From Haloarcula sebkhae (lineage in GTDB: Archaea > Halobacteriota > Halobacteria > Halobacteriales > Haloarculaceae): a stretch of DNA of 64,000 nucleotides. The notes beneath the pieces were generated by a model. That model had not been told where the DNA came from, ran no database searches, and worked only from the letters and a program-made list of their open reading frames with translations. Shown piece by piece: positions 8,980 to 17,666 of this stretch (within the stretch, counting starts at the first letter, position 1; every line of letters begins with the position of its first letter). The stretch lies in assembly GCF_014647415.1 (NCBI RefSeq), contig NZ_BMPD01000006.1, positions 1-64,000 of the forward strand, in the 5' to 3' direction. A program made the position numbers and the translations under genes.

Positions 8980-9666
8980 ATGTATATCATCATCGTCGGA
9001 GCAGGCGATATCGGCTCACCGCTGATCAATATCGCCACTCGAACTGGAAACGAGGTTGTCGTTATCGAGAAAGATACAGGAAAAGCCGAGGAGATAGCAA
9101 GCGAGTATGACTGCCTGGTCATTAACGCGGACGCGACAATCAAGGAGACGTTGGAGGATGCCGGAGCGGATCAAGCCGACGCGATCATCTCGACGACGGA
9201 CCAGGACGCGACCAATGTGATGGTCTGTCTGCTTTCCAAAGAGTTCGAGATTCCGGCAATCACGTCAGTAGTTCACGATGCAGCGCACATGAACCTCTTT
9301 CGTCAGATCGAGGTGAATACGGTCGAGAATCCACAACAACTCATCGCCGAGCATCTCTACCGTGCGGTCGCCAGACCGGCTATCGTCGATTACATGCGAA
9401 TCGGCGAGGACGCAGAGGTGTTCGAAATCACAGTCAGGGAGGATGCGCCAATCGCTGGCAAAACACTCACAGAAGCCGGTGAGGTGGGCATCCTTCCGAA
9501 TGACGTCTTGATCATCGCCATCGGTCGTGAGGGCGAGGACAGGCCACTGACACCGCGTGGAAACACCCGAATCCAAACGAACGATCTGTTGACCGTCTAC
9601 TCCGCAGCCGGTGCGAACCCAGATCTCACCGACATCTTCGGCCATTACGAAGACCAAACAGCGTGA
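8980..9666 (+). CDS. trkA: TrkA potassium channel regulator (RCK_N + RCK_C)
   Basis: The product has 228 residues. The Rossmann start is MYIIIVGAGDIGSPLINIAT, the acidic ribose-binding turn is VVIEKDTGKAEE, and the RCK_C domain ends TPRGNTRIQTNDLLTVYSAAG. It closely resembles the TrkA at 4762-5472. It overlaps or abuts the trkH gene that follows (GTGA junction at 9663), so the two are probably co-translated as one potassium uptake unit. Confidence 0.95.
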   Translation: MYIIIVGAGDIGSPLINIATRTGNEVVVIEKDTGKAEEIASEYDCLVINADATIKETLEDAGADQADAIISTTDQDATNVMVCLLSKEFEIPAITSVVHDAAHMNLFRQIEVNTVENPQQLIAEHLYRAVARPAIVDYMRIGEDAEVFEITVREDAPIAGKTLTEAGEVGILPNDVLIIAIGREGEDRPLTPRGNTRIQTNDLLTVYSAAGANPDLTDIFGHYEDQTA

Positions 9667-9686
9667 TCACGGGAGAATCCAAATCA

Positions 9687-11312
9687 ATGTCCAATTCATC
9701 TGTCGGTCGCCTTGACTTCCTGACAGCCTCGAAAACGGTCTGTAGAGACGTTGGTGCCTTGCAGGTACTCATCGGCGGGCTGATGTTAGTCCCCATGCTT
9801 GTCTCGCTGGTCTATCAGGAGTGGTACAGCGGACTGTCGTTTCTAATCGGTGCAGGGATCACTTCGCTTGCTGGCGGGGCAGCGTATAAACTGTGCGAAG
9901 ATGCCCCTGAACCGAAGCGTCACCACGCGATGATCGTCGCGGCCCTCGGGTGGCTCGCTACGGCGGCGTTCGGTGCCCTCCCGTTCGTAATCGCGGCCTA
10001 CATCACGCCACCGGCAGTACTCGAATCATTCGTGCCAGCGGGTGCGAGCTATCAGTCGAGCCTGCTCAATTTCCAGAACCCTATCCATGCCTTCTTCGAG
10101 AGCATGAGCGGGTACACAACGACGGGACTGACGATGAGTGTTCACGAACCGTCGGTGGGCCACGGCTTCCTCTGGTACCGCTCACAGATGCAGTGGATCG
10201 GTGGCGCGGGGATGATCGTCCTCTCGCTGGCAATTTTGCGTCAGCCGCACGGGACTGCGGGACTCTCGCTGTATCAATCAGAAGCACGAAACGAGAAACT
10301 TCGGCCGAGCATCGTGGGTACGGCGCGTGCAATCTGGAAGGTTTACGTCGGCGTCACCGCACTGGTTGCCGTCTATCTGGCAGCGGCCACGTTCCTCGTT
10401 ACCCCGAATTACGGTATCGAGCCGACAATTTTCGACGCTATAAACCACGCGATGACTGGTCAGTCCACCGGCGGGTTCAGCACACTCGATAATTCCATCG
10501 CCGGCTACGACTCATACGCGATGGAACTCGTTCATATCCCCGCGATGATTACGGGGGCAATTTCGATTCCAGTCTACTATGGGATGCTCTCCGAGCGAGA
10601 TATCCGAGAATTCACACGCGACCCACAGGTCAGAGTGTTGTTTGGGTTCTTCATCATCGGTGTAGTCGGCCTGACGGCGTTTCTCGCTCGATGGGTCGGG
10701 GTGCCTTACAATGGCCAGCCGCTCGCGTATGTCGGGCGTGTGGCGACGAGTCAGGCGTTCCGTGATGGTCTCTTCCAGTTTATTAGCGCACAGACGACGA
10801 CGGGGTGGCAAACGTCTGCAATCGGCGACTGGAACAACGGCGCAGTCATGTTCATCGTCTTCGGTGCGATGTTACTCGGCGGTTGTGCCGGAGCAACGGT
10901 CGGCGGGATCAAACTGCTGCGTGGCTATATTATCGCTCGCGGCATCAGTTGGGAGATCACGCGCGTGTTCCTCCCCGACCACGCTATCGACGATCTTCGA
11001 ATTGGGCAGCGGATACTCAAAGCCGACGAGGCAAACACTGAGATTAGCGCCGCGACGACGTTCGCGTTCGCGTACCTCGTCTTGCTCGCCCTCTCGCTGC
11101 TCGTCCTGTTGGCAGTACTTCCGACGGATTTCACGCTCGCCGATGGGATTTTCGAAGTAGCGACGGCACAGGGGACCGTCGGCCTATCGTCGGGGATTAC
11201 TGGCCCAGAGATGCCGGTCATCGCTGAGGTCCTGTTCATCATCCAGATGTGGATGGGGCGGCTCGAAATCATCCCCGTCCTAGTCCTGATTAACGCGATC
11301 TTCAGGCGGTGA
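9687..11312 (+). CDS. trkH: TrkH family potassium uptake channel subunit
   Basis: This is a 541-residue channel from ATG 9687. A GTG at 9663 would add eight residues and overlap the trkA stop. Four pore loops are visible as SGYTTTGLTM, TGQSTGGFST, TTTGWQTSAI and GTVGLSSGIT, each with the filter Gly. It is flanked by trkA genes on both sides (8980 and 11431), so two different RCK rings could gate it. The sequence is related to the 2890-4503 channel but clearly diverged from it. Confidence 0.94.
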   Translation: MSNSSVGRLDFLTASKTVCRDVGALQVLIGGLMLVPMLVSLVYQEWYSGLSFLIGAGITSLAGGAAYKLCEDAPEPKRHHAMIVAALGWLATAAFGALPFVIAAYITPPAVLESFVPAGASYQSSLLNFQNPIHAFFESMSGYTTTGLTMSVHEPSVGHGFLWYRSQMQWIGGAGMIVLSLAILRQPHGTAGLSLYQSEARNEKLRPSIVGTARAIWKVYVGVTALVAVYLAAATFLVTPNYGIEPTIFDAINHAMTGQSTGGFSTLDNSIAGYDSYAMELVHIPAMITGAISIPVYYGMLSERDIREFTRDPQVRVLFGFFIIGVVGLTAFLARWVGVPYNGQPLAYVGRVATSQAFRDGLFQFISAQTTTGWQTSAIGDWNNGAVMFIVFGAMLLGGCAGATVGGIKLLRGYIIARGISWEITRVFLPDHAIDDLRIGQRILKADEANTEISAATTFAFAYLVLLALSLLVLLAVLPTDFTLADGIFEVATAQGTVGLSSGITGPEMPVIAEVLFIIQMWMGRLEIIPVLVLINAIFRR

Positions 11313-11430
11313 CTTGTATGGATAGTCAGCATCAATTCCGCCCGCCTGTGCTCGATGTACCCGGCCCGCCCTGCACAGTAGAAGCGCTTGCTCGTATCGC
11401 TACGCAACCAATACCATCACACTATCACCA

Positions 11431-12096
11431 ATGTACGTAATCATCATCGGCGCAGGCCGCACCGGCAGCACCGTTATCAACCTCGCAACGCAGGACGACC
11501 ACGAGGTGGTCGTAATCGAACGCGATACAGAATTGGCCGAAGAGGTGAGTGCAACCTACGACTGTATGGTTATCAACGCTGACGCAGCATCGAAAGATAT
11601 CCTGCTCGAAGCCGGCATCGAGGAGGCCGACGCACTTATTTCGACCACGGAGGACGACTCGGTAAACCTCATGGTGACCATGTTTGGGAAGCAGTATGGG
11701 GTCGAGACGCTCGTGAGTTCAATCAACGACCCCGCCCATATGGAACTATTCGAGGACCTCGGCGTGAATATCGTCGAAAGTCCGCACCGTCTCAACGGTC
11801 AATATCTCTACCGGGCCGTCCAGCACCCGGGGATTCAGGATTTCCTGCCCATTACTGGTCAAGCTGAAATCTTCGAGATGGCAGTCAGTTCGGGCGCTCC
11901 GATTGATGGCCTCGATTTAATCGAAGCTGATAACAACGATCTGTTGCCCGAAGAGACGATAATCGTCGCCATCGTCCGAGATAGCGAATTGCTCATTCCG
12001 CAGGGGGAAAGCGAGATTCGTGCTGGTGATACGGTCACTGTTTTCGCGAAAAATGGGGCGACTAGTCGGATTACGGATGTGTTCAGAGGCTCATAA
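11431..12096 (+). CDS. trkA: TrkA potassium channel regulator
   Basis: The protein of 221 residues starts MYVIIIGAGRTGSTVINLAT with the GxGxxG dinucleotide motif. The RCK_C domain ends IPQGESEIRAGDTVTVFAKN. It is more divergent than the pair at 4762 and 8980, which suggests a different partner or ligand. It follows trkH by 118 bases and is followed after two bases by a tandem UspA gene, so these are likely co-transcribed. Confidence 0.93.
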   Translation: MYVIIIGAGRTGSTVINLATQDDHEVVVIERDTELAEEVSATYDCMVINADAASKDILLEAGIEEADALISTTEDDSVNLMVTMFGKQYGVETLVSSINDPAHMELFEDLGVNIVESPHRLNGQYLYRAVQHPGIQDFLPITGQAEIFEMAVSSGAPIDGLDLIEADNNDLLPEETIIVAIVRDSELLIPQGESEIRAGDTVTVFAKNGATSRITDVFRGS

Positions 12097-12098
12097 CG

Positions 12099-13241
12099 AT
12101 GTCCGATAACTCCGAGCCGACCAGCGTTCGAATCACCGTCCCGGAGCGATCTTCGGGTTCGGATGATGAACCGTATCTTCGTAGCGGGCCGCCTATTCAA
12201 TCTCCAGGGTATAGAGTTATCGTTCCCGTTACTGAGACGCTGCTTGATAGCTATACAGGGATCAACGTCCGCCGCTTCCTGCAAACAGCGGTCGCACTGG
12301 CTGCTGATAACGGCGGCCGGGTGCTCTTGCTTGGCATCGAGACGGTGACAGACGAAGCGGAACTGGGCCATGTCCGAGAGTATATCCGGACAGAACAAGC
12401 GAGCCAGGCTGATACGAACCCCACCATCGAGACACTCGAAAACAGACGGACACAGTTGGCGGAGATGAGTACTCTAGCACAGGAACTCACGCCGAGTGTT
12501 CCGGTCAGTGCGGCCGTCAGAACCGTGACAGACCTGACTAAGGGTATTCTTGCTGTCATAGACGATGAGAGTGAGGCGGCTGTCCTGCTGCCACGCGGAA
12601 CCAGCCTTAATCAGAGCTGGTTGTTCAAGCGAAGTACAATTGACGCGGTCTTGACGGACGCTGAGTGCGATGTGTTCGTCGAAAAGATGGGTGCCAGAGG
12701 AGGGGAGAACGCACTGTACGTACCGAGCGTTGATGAACATACTGTCGCACCGCTCGCCGAATCGGAAGCCGAAACGATAGACTCGATACTATTACCTGTC
12801 GGGGCAGGCCCGCACTCTGCCCTCGCTGCGGAAGCAGCACGCGCGGTGGCACGTGCCACAGGTGCATCTGTGACCGTGTTCCACGTGGTACCATCTGAAT
12901 CATCTGCTGAGGCGAGAAGTGACGGTGAAGACCTGATAAAGTTCGCTGAATACGTGCTCGGTTCCGACATACCGATCACAACGACCATCAGGGAGGCTGC
13001 TGATACCGCTGATGCAATTATAACAGAAGCGGAGTCTCATGATGCCGTATCAATAGGAGCGCCGGAACAGAAATCACAGCTAGAAGCGTTAGTCTATGGG
13101 TCCGTACAAGAGACGCTCTCAGAGCTTGATGAGCTGACTATTCTCATGTCACGAGATTCTGACCAGACTATGCGGTCTCTCTACTACCGATGGAAACGAG
13201 GCATTGAGGCCGAAGGTGGCGAGAACGAGTCCAGCAAGTGA
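12099..13241 (+). CDS. Large tandem UspA-domain protein
   Basis: The product has 380 residues. After an acidic N-terminal extension of about 35 residues there are two UspA-like domains: GYRVIVPVTETLLDSYTGIN through LPRGTSLNQSWLFKRSTIDA, and SILLPVGAGPHSALAAEAAR through SIGAPEQKSQLEALVYGSVQ. The C-terminus is MRSLYYRWKRGIEAEGG. The start follows the trkA stop by two bases. The domain spacing and the RSTIDAVL helix resemble the C-terminal UspA pair of the permease at 13476-15749, so it may be a soluble relative of that regulatory module. Confidence 0.82.
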   Translation: MSDNSEPTSVRITVPERSSGSDDEPYLRSGPPIQSPGYRVIVPVTETLLDSYTGINVRRFLQTAVALAADNGGRVLLLGIETVTDEAELGHVREYIRTEQASQADTNPTIETLENRRTQLAEMSTLAQELTPSVPVSAAVRTVTDLTKGILAVIDDESEAAVLLPRGTSLNQSWLFKRSTIDAVLTDAECDVFVEKMGARGGENALYVPSVDEHTVAPLAESEAETIDSILLPVGAGPHSALAAEAARAVARATGASVTVFHVVPSESSAEARSDGEDLIKFAEYVLGSDIPITTTIREAADTADAIITEAESHDAVSIGAPEQKSQLEALVYGSVQETLSELDELTILMSRDSDQTMRSLYYRWKRGIEAEGGENESSK

Positions 13242-13288
13242 GGCCATACAGCAGAAGGTCGTGTCCTGACTTTATCATCACAACTTAG

Positions 13289-13408
13289 CTACGGGACAAG
13301 CCGGGAAGCCAAGCGAGACAGTACTGTGGCCTGTGCTGGGTCGGCCAGCACGGCGATGGGATAGAACGAGGTCAAGCGCTTGTCGATTTCAGTGTGATGT
13401 CGACTCAT
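13289..13408 (-). pseudogene. Remnant of an Lrp-RCK regulator 5' end
   Basis: The minus strand reads MSRHHTEIDKRLTSFYPIAV and then a non-family tail. The first 12 residues match MSRRLDEIDKRI of the intact regulator at 5724-6488, and the nucleotide similarity continues through the spacer to the permease 3' end. Only the first dozen codons are recognisable. It marks the second copy of a permease-regulator block in which the regulator was lost. Confidence 0.65.
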
Positions 13409-13475
13409 ACAAAAAGACAGGTCGAGCCTCAATTCGGTCTCCCCTGCGTGCAGTAGTGGAGACCTGACCCACTGC

Positions 13476-15749
13476 CTACGATTCGAGGCGTCGAACGATG
13501 GCTTGGCGGATCGACATCGCGGATTCTTCAGGACCACGGGCCATGACCACAGTCTGATCCGTCCGTTCACCAATCGTCTCGGGCAGCGAGCCGAAGACAG
13601 CCTGCGACACCGCACCCGTGCGGGTCGCACCCACACAGATTGTATCGTACCCTGTAGCTGCATCGAGAATCGCCCCTTCGATATCCTCGGCTACCTCGAT
13701 ACGGCTCTGGTACTGTGCCTCTTCGAGACCGGTCCGTTCAACGAACTCTTCGATGAGCGCCTCGCCCCGCTCCTGTGGGGAAAGGCCGTCATCGTCTTCA
13801 CCTGGCTCTTGAACGTTGAACAGCGTCAACCTGGCTTCCTCGTCGGCCGCCTCGGCAAATTCTCTGGCCCGACGAGCAGCCACTGGTGCGTGTGGCCCCT
13901 CACCGGCTAAGACCATGATATCGCCCGTCGCGCGTCCACCTTCTGGACCGAGTTTCACGAGCGTTGCATCACACGGTGCACGACCGATGACAGGGTCGAT
14001 CGTGGAGCCGAGAACGTGTTCTCGGCGGCTTCGCCTGCCTTTCCAGCCGAGGAGAACGTGGTCAGCGTTTTCCTCCTCAATAACGTCCAGAATCGCTGAG
14101 CCAGCGTTGCGACCAACGATGGCGTGCGTTCGGAGCCCGACATCAAGGTCGTCAGCGATGTCCCGCGCAGAGTCCAGCAGTTCCTGCTGGCGTTCGACTC
14201 GTGTCTCCTCGAATGTGAGGTCCTGTTCCAGTGAAGTCTGCTGTGGGACTTCAATGATGTTCACCGCGACAACTTCGGCCGTTTCGCTATCATGTGCGTG
14301 TGCGCTCGCTGCTGCCATCCGGAGAAGGTCCCGTTCCGTTTCAGGATTTGCCACGGGAACAACAACCCGATAGCGTCCCTGCCCGTCCGCTACTGTGGTC
14401 GGTTCTGGTGCGATTGCCTCCCCAACTAGGCTCTGGCTGAGTGCTCGGTCCCGGGCGTACACAAAGTACCAGAGAATTCCAAAGACGACGATGACACCGC
14501 CGATGGCCTGCACGATAAGGCTCATCTGGAGGAGAATGGCGATACAGGCGACGAAACCGAGAATCGGGACAATCGGGTACAGCACGCTCGGAATCCGGAA
14601 CGCCGGGTCGTAGGCGTCAGGATTGGCACGGCGGAGGACGATGACCGCGATATGGACGAGCGCGTACGTGACGAGGTACATGAAACTCGCCACTTCTGCG
14701 AGTGTCCCGATGCCGACGCCGATGGCGATGAGCACGAGCGTGATAATACCGGTCGCGGAGATGGCACGATATGGCGTCCGGAACCGGTCGTGGACCTCAT
14801 TGAGCCAGTTGATGAGAATCTTGTCCCGACCCATGGCGAAGTTCACGCGGGCCGCCGAGAGGATACTCGCGTTCGCACTCGACACTGTCGCTAGAACGGC
14901 TCCCACGATCATCGCTAACGCTCCGATTGGCCCCATAATCTCCGTCGCTACGTCGGCGACGGGTATCGGAGAGTCTGCAAGCGCCTCGATTGAGAGCGTC
15001 CCGGTCGAGACGAACATCACCCCAACGTACATCAGCGTCGGCGTCACGACGGCCGCAATCATCGCCAGCGGAAGATTACGGCTCGGGTTCTTGATCTCCT
15101 CGGCGCTGGTCGCAATTACTTCGAAGCCAATAAACGTTACATAGACGGTTCCGATCGTCGCTGCGACGGCCGGCCAGCCCTCTGGTGGGAGGAACGTTCC
15201 GATCGTTGGCCCACTCGCGGCTCCCAGCCCGAGGAACGCCACGATGAGGCCAACCAGAGTGAGGACGATGACGTTCTGGAGTGCCCCGGTCTCTTTGACG
15301 CCGTAGTAGTTGACTCCAGTCAGCAGCGCCGCCATGACGAGTGCTGCGACGGTTATCCCGATTTCACCCCATCCGGCCAGAAACCCGATGTACTTTCCAA
15401 GCCCGGGGAGCAGATATTGACCAAAACCGATCATGTAGAACGCACTGGCAAAGGTCAGCCCGGCCCACATTCCCCAGCCAACGATACTGCCGAAGAATGG
15501 ACCGAGCGCGCGGTTAACGTAATAGTAGCTTCCACCGGCTTTGGGCATCCCAGTTGCCAATTCCGACAGTGAAATAGCAGCGAGCAGCGATACTAAGCCG
15601 CCAGCAAAGAAGGAAATCATGCTCGCGGGTCCTGCCTGCTCCGCAGCGATGCTCGGGAGGACGAAGATGCCGGCACCGATCATCGTCCCGAGGCCAATCG
15701 TATACGCTTCGAGAAAGCCGAGGTCGCGTGCGAGTTCTTGATCAGTCAT
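13476..15749 (-). CDS. APC-family amino-acid permease fused to two UspA domains
   Basis: The protein has 757 residues. Residues 1-430 form an APC transporter of about twelve helices (DLGFLEAYTIGLGTMIGAGI near the start, containing the GxGIF-like APC signature, and SPNANASIL-like segments in helix 8). Residues 455-600 and 605-757 are cytoplasmic UspA domains, the second ending GATRTGAVSQAVFGSLPETI. The ATG at 15749 lies inside the last codons of the upstream UspA gene (8-base overlap) and is preferred over longer starts. Substrates are probably amino acids or polyamines. The fusion suggests direct control of transport by nucleotide-binding domains. Confidence 0.92.
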   Translation of the reverse strand: MTDQELARDLGFLEAYTIGLGTMIGAGIFVLPSIAAEQAGPASMISFFAGGLVSLLAAISLSELATGMPKAGGSYYYVNRALGPFFGSIVGWGMWAGLTFASAFYMIGFGQYLLPGLGKYIGFLAGWGEIGITVAALVMAALLTGVNYYGVKETGALQNVIVLTLVGLIVAFLGLGAASGPTIGTFLPPEGWPAVAATIGTVYVTFIGFEVIATSAEEIKNPSRNLPLAMIAAVVTPTLMYVGVMFVSTGTLSIEALADSPIPVADVATEIMGPIGALAMIVGAVLATVSSANASILSAARVNFAMGRDKILINWLNEVHDRFRTPYRAISATGIITLVLIAIGVGIGTLAEVASFMYLVTYALVHIAVIVLRRANPDAYDPAFRIPSVLYPIVPILGFVACIAILLQMSLIVQAIGGVIVVFGILWYFVYARDRALSQSLVGEAIAPEPTTVADGQGRYRVVVPVANPETERDLLRMAAASAHAHDSETAEVVAVNIIEVPQQTSLEQDLTFEETRVERQQELLDSARDIADDLDVGLRTHAIVGRNAGSAILDVIEEENADHVLLGWKGRRSRREHVLGSTIDPVIGRAPCDATLVKLGPEGGRATGDIMVLAGEGPHAPVAARRAREFAEAADEEARLTLFNVQEPGEDDDGLSPQERGEALIEEFVERTGLEEAQYQSRIEVAEDIEGAILDAATGYDTICVGATRTGAVSQAVFGSLPETIGERTDQTVVMARGPEESAMSIRQAIVRRLES

Positions 15750-16179
15750 TGTTAGGTTCAGGTAGTGTAATAACGGGTATGTCGCTCTCAGAGACGAGTG
15801 ACAGTCCCACGTCACCGGTCAGCAGGCGAACCCACCGGTTGCCACCTCGTGGATTGAAAACGATCGCACTCGCGTTGATTTCATGTGCGGTTTCAATAAT
15901 CGTCTCTGCAACGTCAGTCCCATAGCGGATTTCGGTGGTGGGCGTGCAGTCGGTATCGGCCATCTCGTCACGAGCAACGCTGAACATTTTATGTGCGTAA
16001 TCCTCTCGCTGCTCGACTGACGCTTTGTCCGGGGCGCCACCCGCCTTCTCGATGACGTTAATGACGGTTACATCTCCCTCCGCCGACTCTACATACGGTC
16101 GCAGCGCCCGCATGGTCGATTCTGCGTCTTCCGGTGACGCAACAGGTACCAGCGCGTGTCTGAACAACGACTCCGGCAT
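15742..16179 (-). CDS. Single-domain UspA protein coupled to the permease
   Basis: The protein has 145 residues and is a paralogue of 8480-8923. It contains VIEKAGGAPDKASVEQREDY and the loop FNPRGGNRWVRLLTGDVGLS. Its stop overlaps the start of the permease gene, so the two are translationally coupled and the protein may act with the permease. It is transcribed divergently from the tandem UspA at 16390. The shared 210-base region holds the promoters. Confidence 0.88.
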   Translation of the reverse strand: MPESLFRHALVPVASPEDAESTMRALRPYVESAEGDVTVINVIEKAGGAPDKASVEQREDYAHKMFSVARDEMADTDCTPTTEIRYGTDVAETIIETAHEINASAIVFNPRGGNRWVRLLTGDVGLSLVSESDIPVITLPEPNND

Positions 16180-16331
16180 ACTATCCCCTCCGAAGCCGGC
16201 TGTCGGTGTATTGGTGTCCCTGGTATCTCGCGGTCGTAGTGAGAATCATACTGACTAGTCTCACGGACTGTATATGAATTATTTGTCTTTACCGCTATCC
16301 ATTGGTCATCCAACTATTACACGGTCGATTT

Positions 16332-16366
16332 GCTACGGAATGCGGAATCAGCACCTGCGTTTAATA
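16332..16366 (+). promoter_or_regulatory. Conserved promoter of the second tandem UspA gene
   Basis: GCTACGGAATGCGGAA (16332-16347) is followed by TTTAATA (16360-16366), 30 bases before the ATG at 16390. The same element with one base change precedes 6903. The arrangement implies co-regulation of the two paralogues. Confidence 0.6.
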
Positions 16367-16389
16367 CTGATGGGCCACCACTCGCTTAC

Positions 16390-17262
16390 ATGAGTCATGA
16401 TGAGGGTAGTCTCCGAGAGTTTCTAGAGCGATCCGAGACTCCTGATTCGCCACCCCGTATTCTCTACCCGATATTCAGTTCCCACGACAACTTCACGTTC
16501 GAGACAGCGTTGAATATCGCTGAGGGTGTCGAGGGAGAACTACTTGTCCTTGATTTACTCACCGACAACAGCCTCCGTAGCGCTGAGGTGACATCAATCG
16601 GCCGAAAATTACTGCAGGCCCATCTAGACGAGGACCACACTGTCGATGCCCATTTAATCGTCGAAGAGACAGACAGTCCACTCTCGACTGCGATTACCGT
16701 CGCACAGCAACGGCATGTCCAGCTCGTCGTGTTCGACGAACACACGCCCGAGTTGCTGGGCGAAGGGCTTCGCGGTGACGCGGCCGACCAGATGCGGAAA
16801 AAAGCAGGATGTGACGTAGTATCAGTCACGCATCCCCGGAGTGGGGCAAGCATCTCTTCGGTGCTCGTCCCACTTGCTGGTGGAGAACATTCTGGTCTCG
16901 CAGTCGTCGTCGGCGGAGCGCTGGCAGCAGGCGCGAACGCTGTTGTCGAGATCTTTCATGTAACACAGGACAAAGATGAGACCGAGGCTGCACAGGCCAC
17001 GGAACTGTTCGACACGGCACGGGCACGGCTCCCCGAGTCGGTCGAACTGGATACGCACCATCTTGAAGCGCCTGACGCCGCGGAGGCAATCATCGACGAG
17101 TCTGCCCACTACGACGTAACTGTAATAGGCAAACCGACTCAGAGCCGTCTCATAGAATTTATTACTGGCTCGGTAACCAAATCCGTAACCGAAGCCTCAG
17201 AAAACGCGGTTCTTACAGTCCAGCGTGGCGACGACGATGGGTTCAGTTTTGAGGGACATTAA
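16390..17262 (+). CDS. Tandem universal stress protein (UspA)
   Basis: The product of 290 residues starts MSHDEGSLREFLERSETPDS in register with the paralogue at 6903 (LQEFLERSNPPDSPP). Both domains are retained, and the C-terminal loop VTVIGKPTQSRLIEFITGSV is conserved. I chose ATG 16390 over an upstream in-frame start at 16330 because of this alignment and the TATA position. Its stop overlaps the end of the convergent gene at 17259 by four bases. Confidence 0.88.
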   Translation: MSHDEGSLREFLERSETPDSPPRILYPIFSSHDNFTFETALNIAEGVEGELLVLDLLTDNSLRSAEVTSIGRKLLQAHLDEDHTVDAHLIVEETDSPLSTAITVAQQRHVQLVVFDEHTPELLGEGLRGDAADQMRKKAGCDVVSVTHPRSGASISSVLVPLAGGEHSGLAVVVGGALAAGANAVVEIFHVTQDKDETEAAQATELFDTARARLPESVELDTHHLEAPDAAEAIIDESAHYDVTVIGKPTQSRLIEFITGSVTKSVTEASENAVLTVQRGDDDGFSFEGH

Positions 17263-17522
17263 TCCTCGCGCGTGGGAGTCTCATCGTGGTCTGGTTCGAC
17301 GACCCATTCGGCACCTTCCTGTACCACCGTGCCAGTGTACGACTGTTCAATAGCATCGCTGTCCTGTTCGACCACTTCGTACTCGTAATCTTGGTCGGTA
17401 ACAGCCTCGAGTGACGAGATACGGATACCCCTGTCACCATTGGCCTGTGCATACACAAACAGCGCGGAGTAATAGTCACGAATAGCGTCTTCTATCTGCT
17501 CTTCAGCAGTATCATCGGTCAT
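17259..17522 (-). CDS. Small hypothetical acidic protein
   Basis: The protein of 87 residues has an N-terminal helix (EEQIEDAIRDYYSALFVYAQ) followed by a beta-rich part (GIRISSLEAVTDQDYEYEVV, then YTGTVVQEGAEWVVEP). The pattern resembles small haloarchaeal proteins of the NTF2/SnoaL-like or DUF4878-like type, but I cannot assign a family. It is convergent with the tandem UspA gene and lies upstream of trkH on the same strand after a 144-base gap. Confidence 0.65.
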   Translation of the reverse strand: MTDDTAEEQIEDAIRDYYSALFVYAQANGDRGIRISSLEAVTDQDYEYEVVEQDSDAIEQSYTGTVVQEGAEWVVEPDHDETPTRED

Positions 17523-17666
17523 GGGTTATGGATACATAAGCACGCATAAAAAGGCTATGTTGAATGCGTATTCCCGTCTATTTTAAGACGGGATTGCTAG
17601 TTGCCCTGATTCTACAGGCAGCCCAAGTCCAAAGCCGCGAGGTAGATTCGGTCCGGTGTATTGGCA

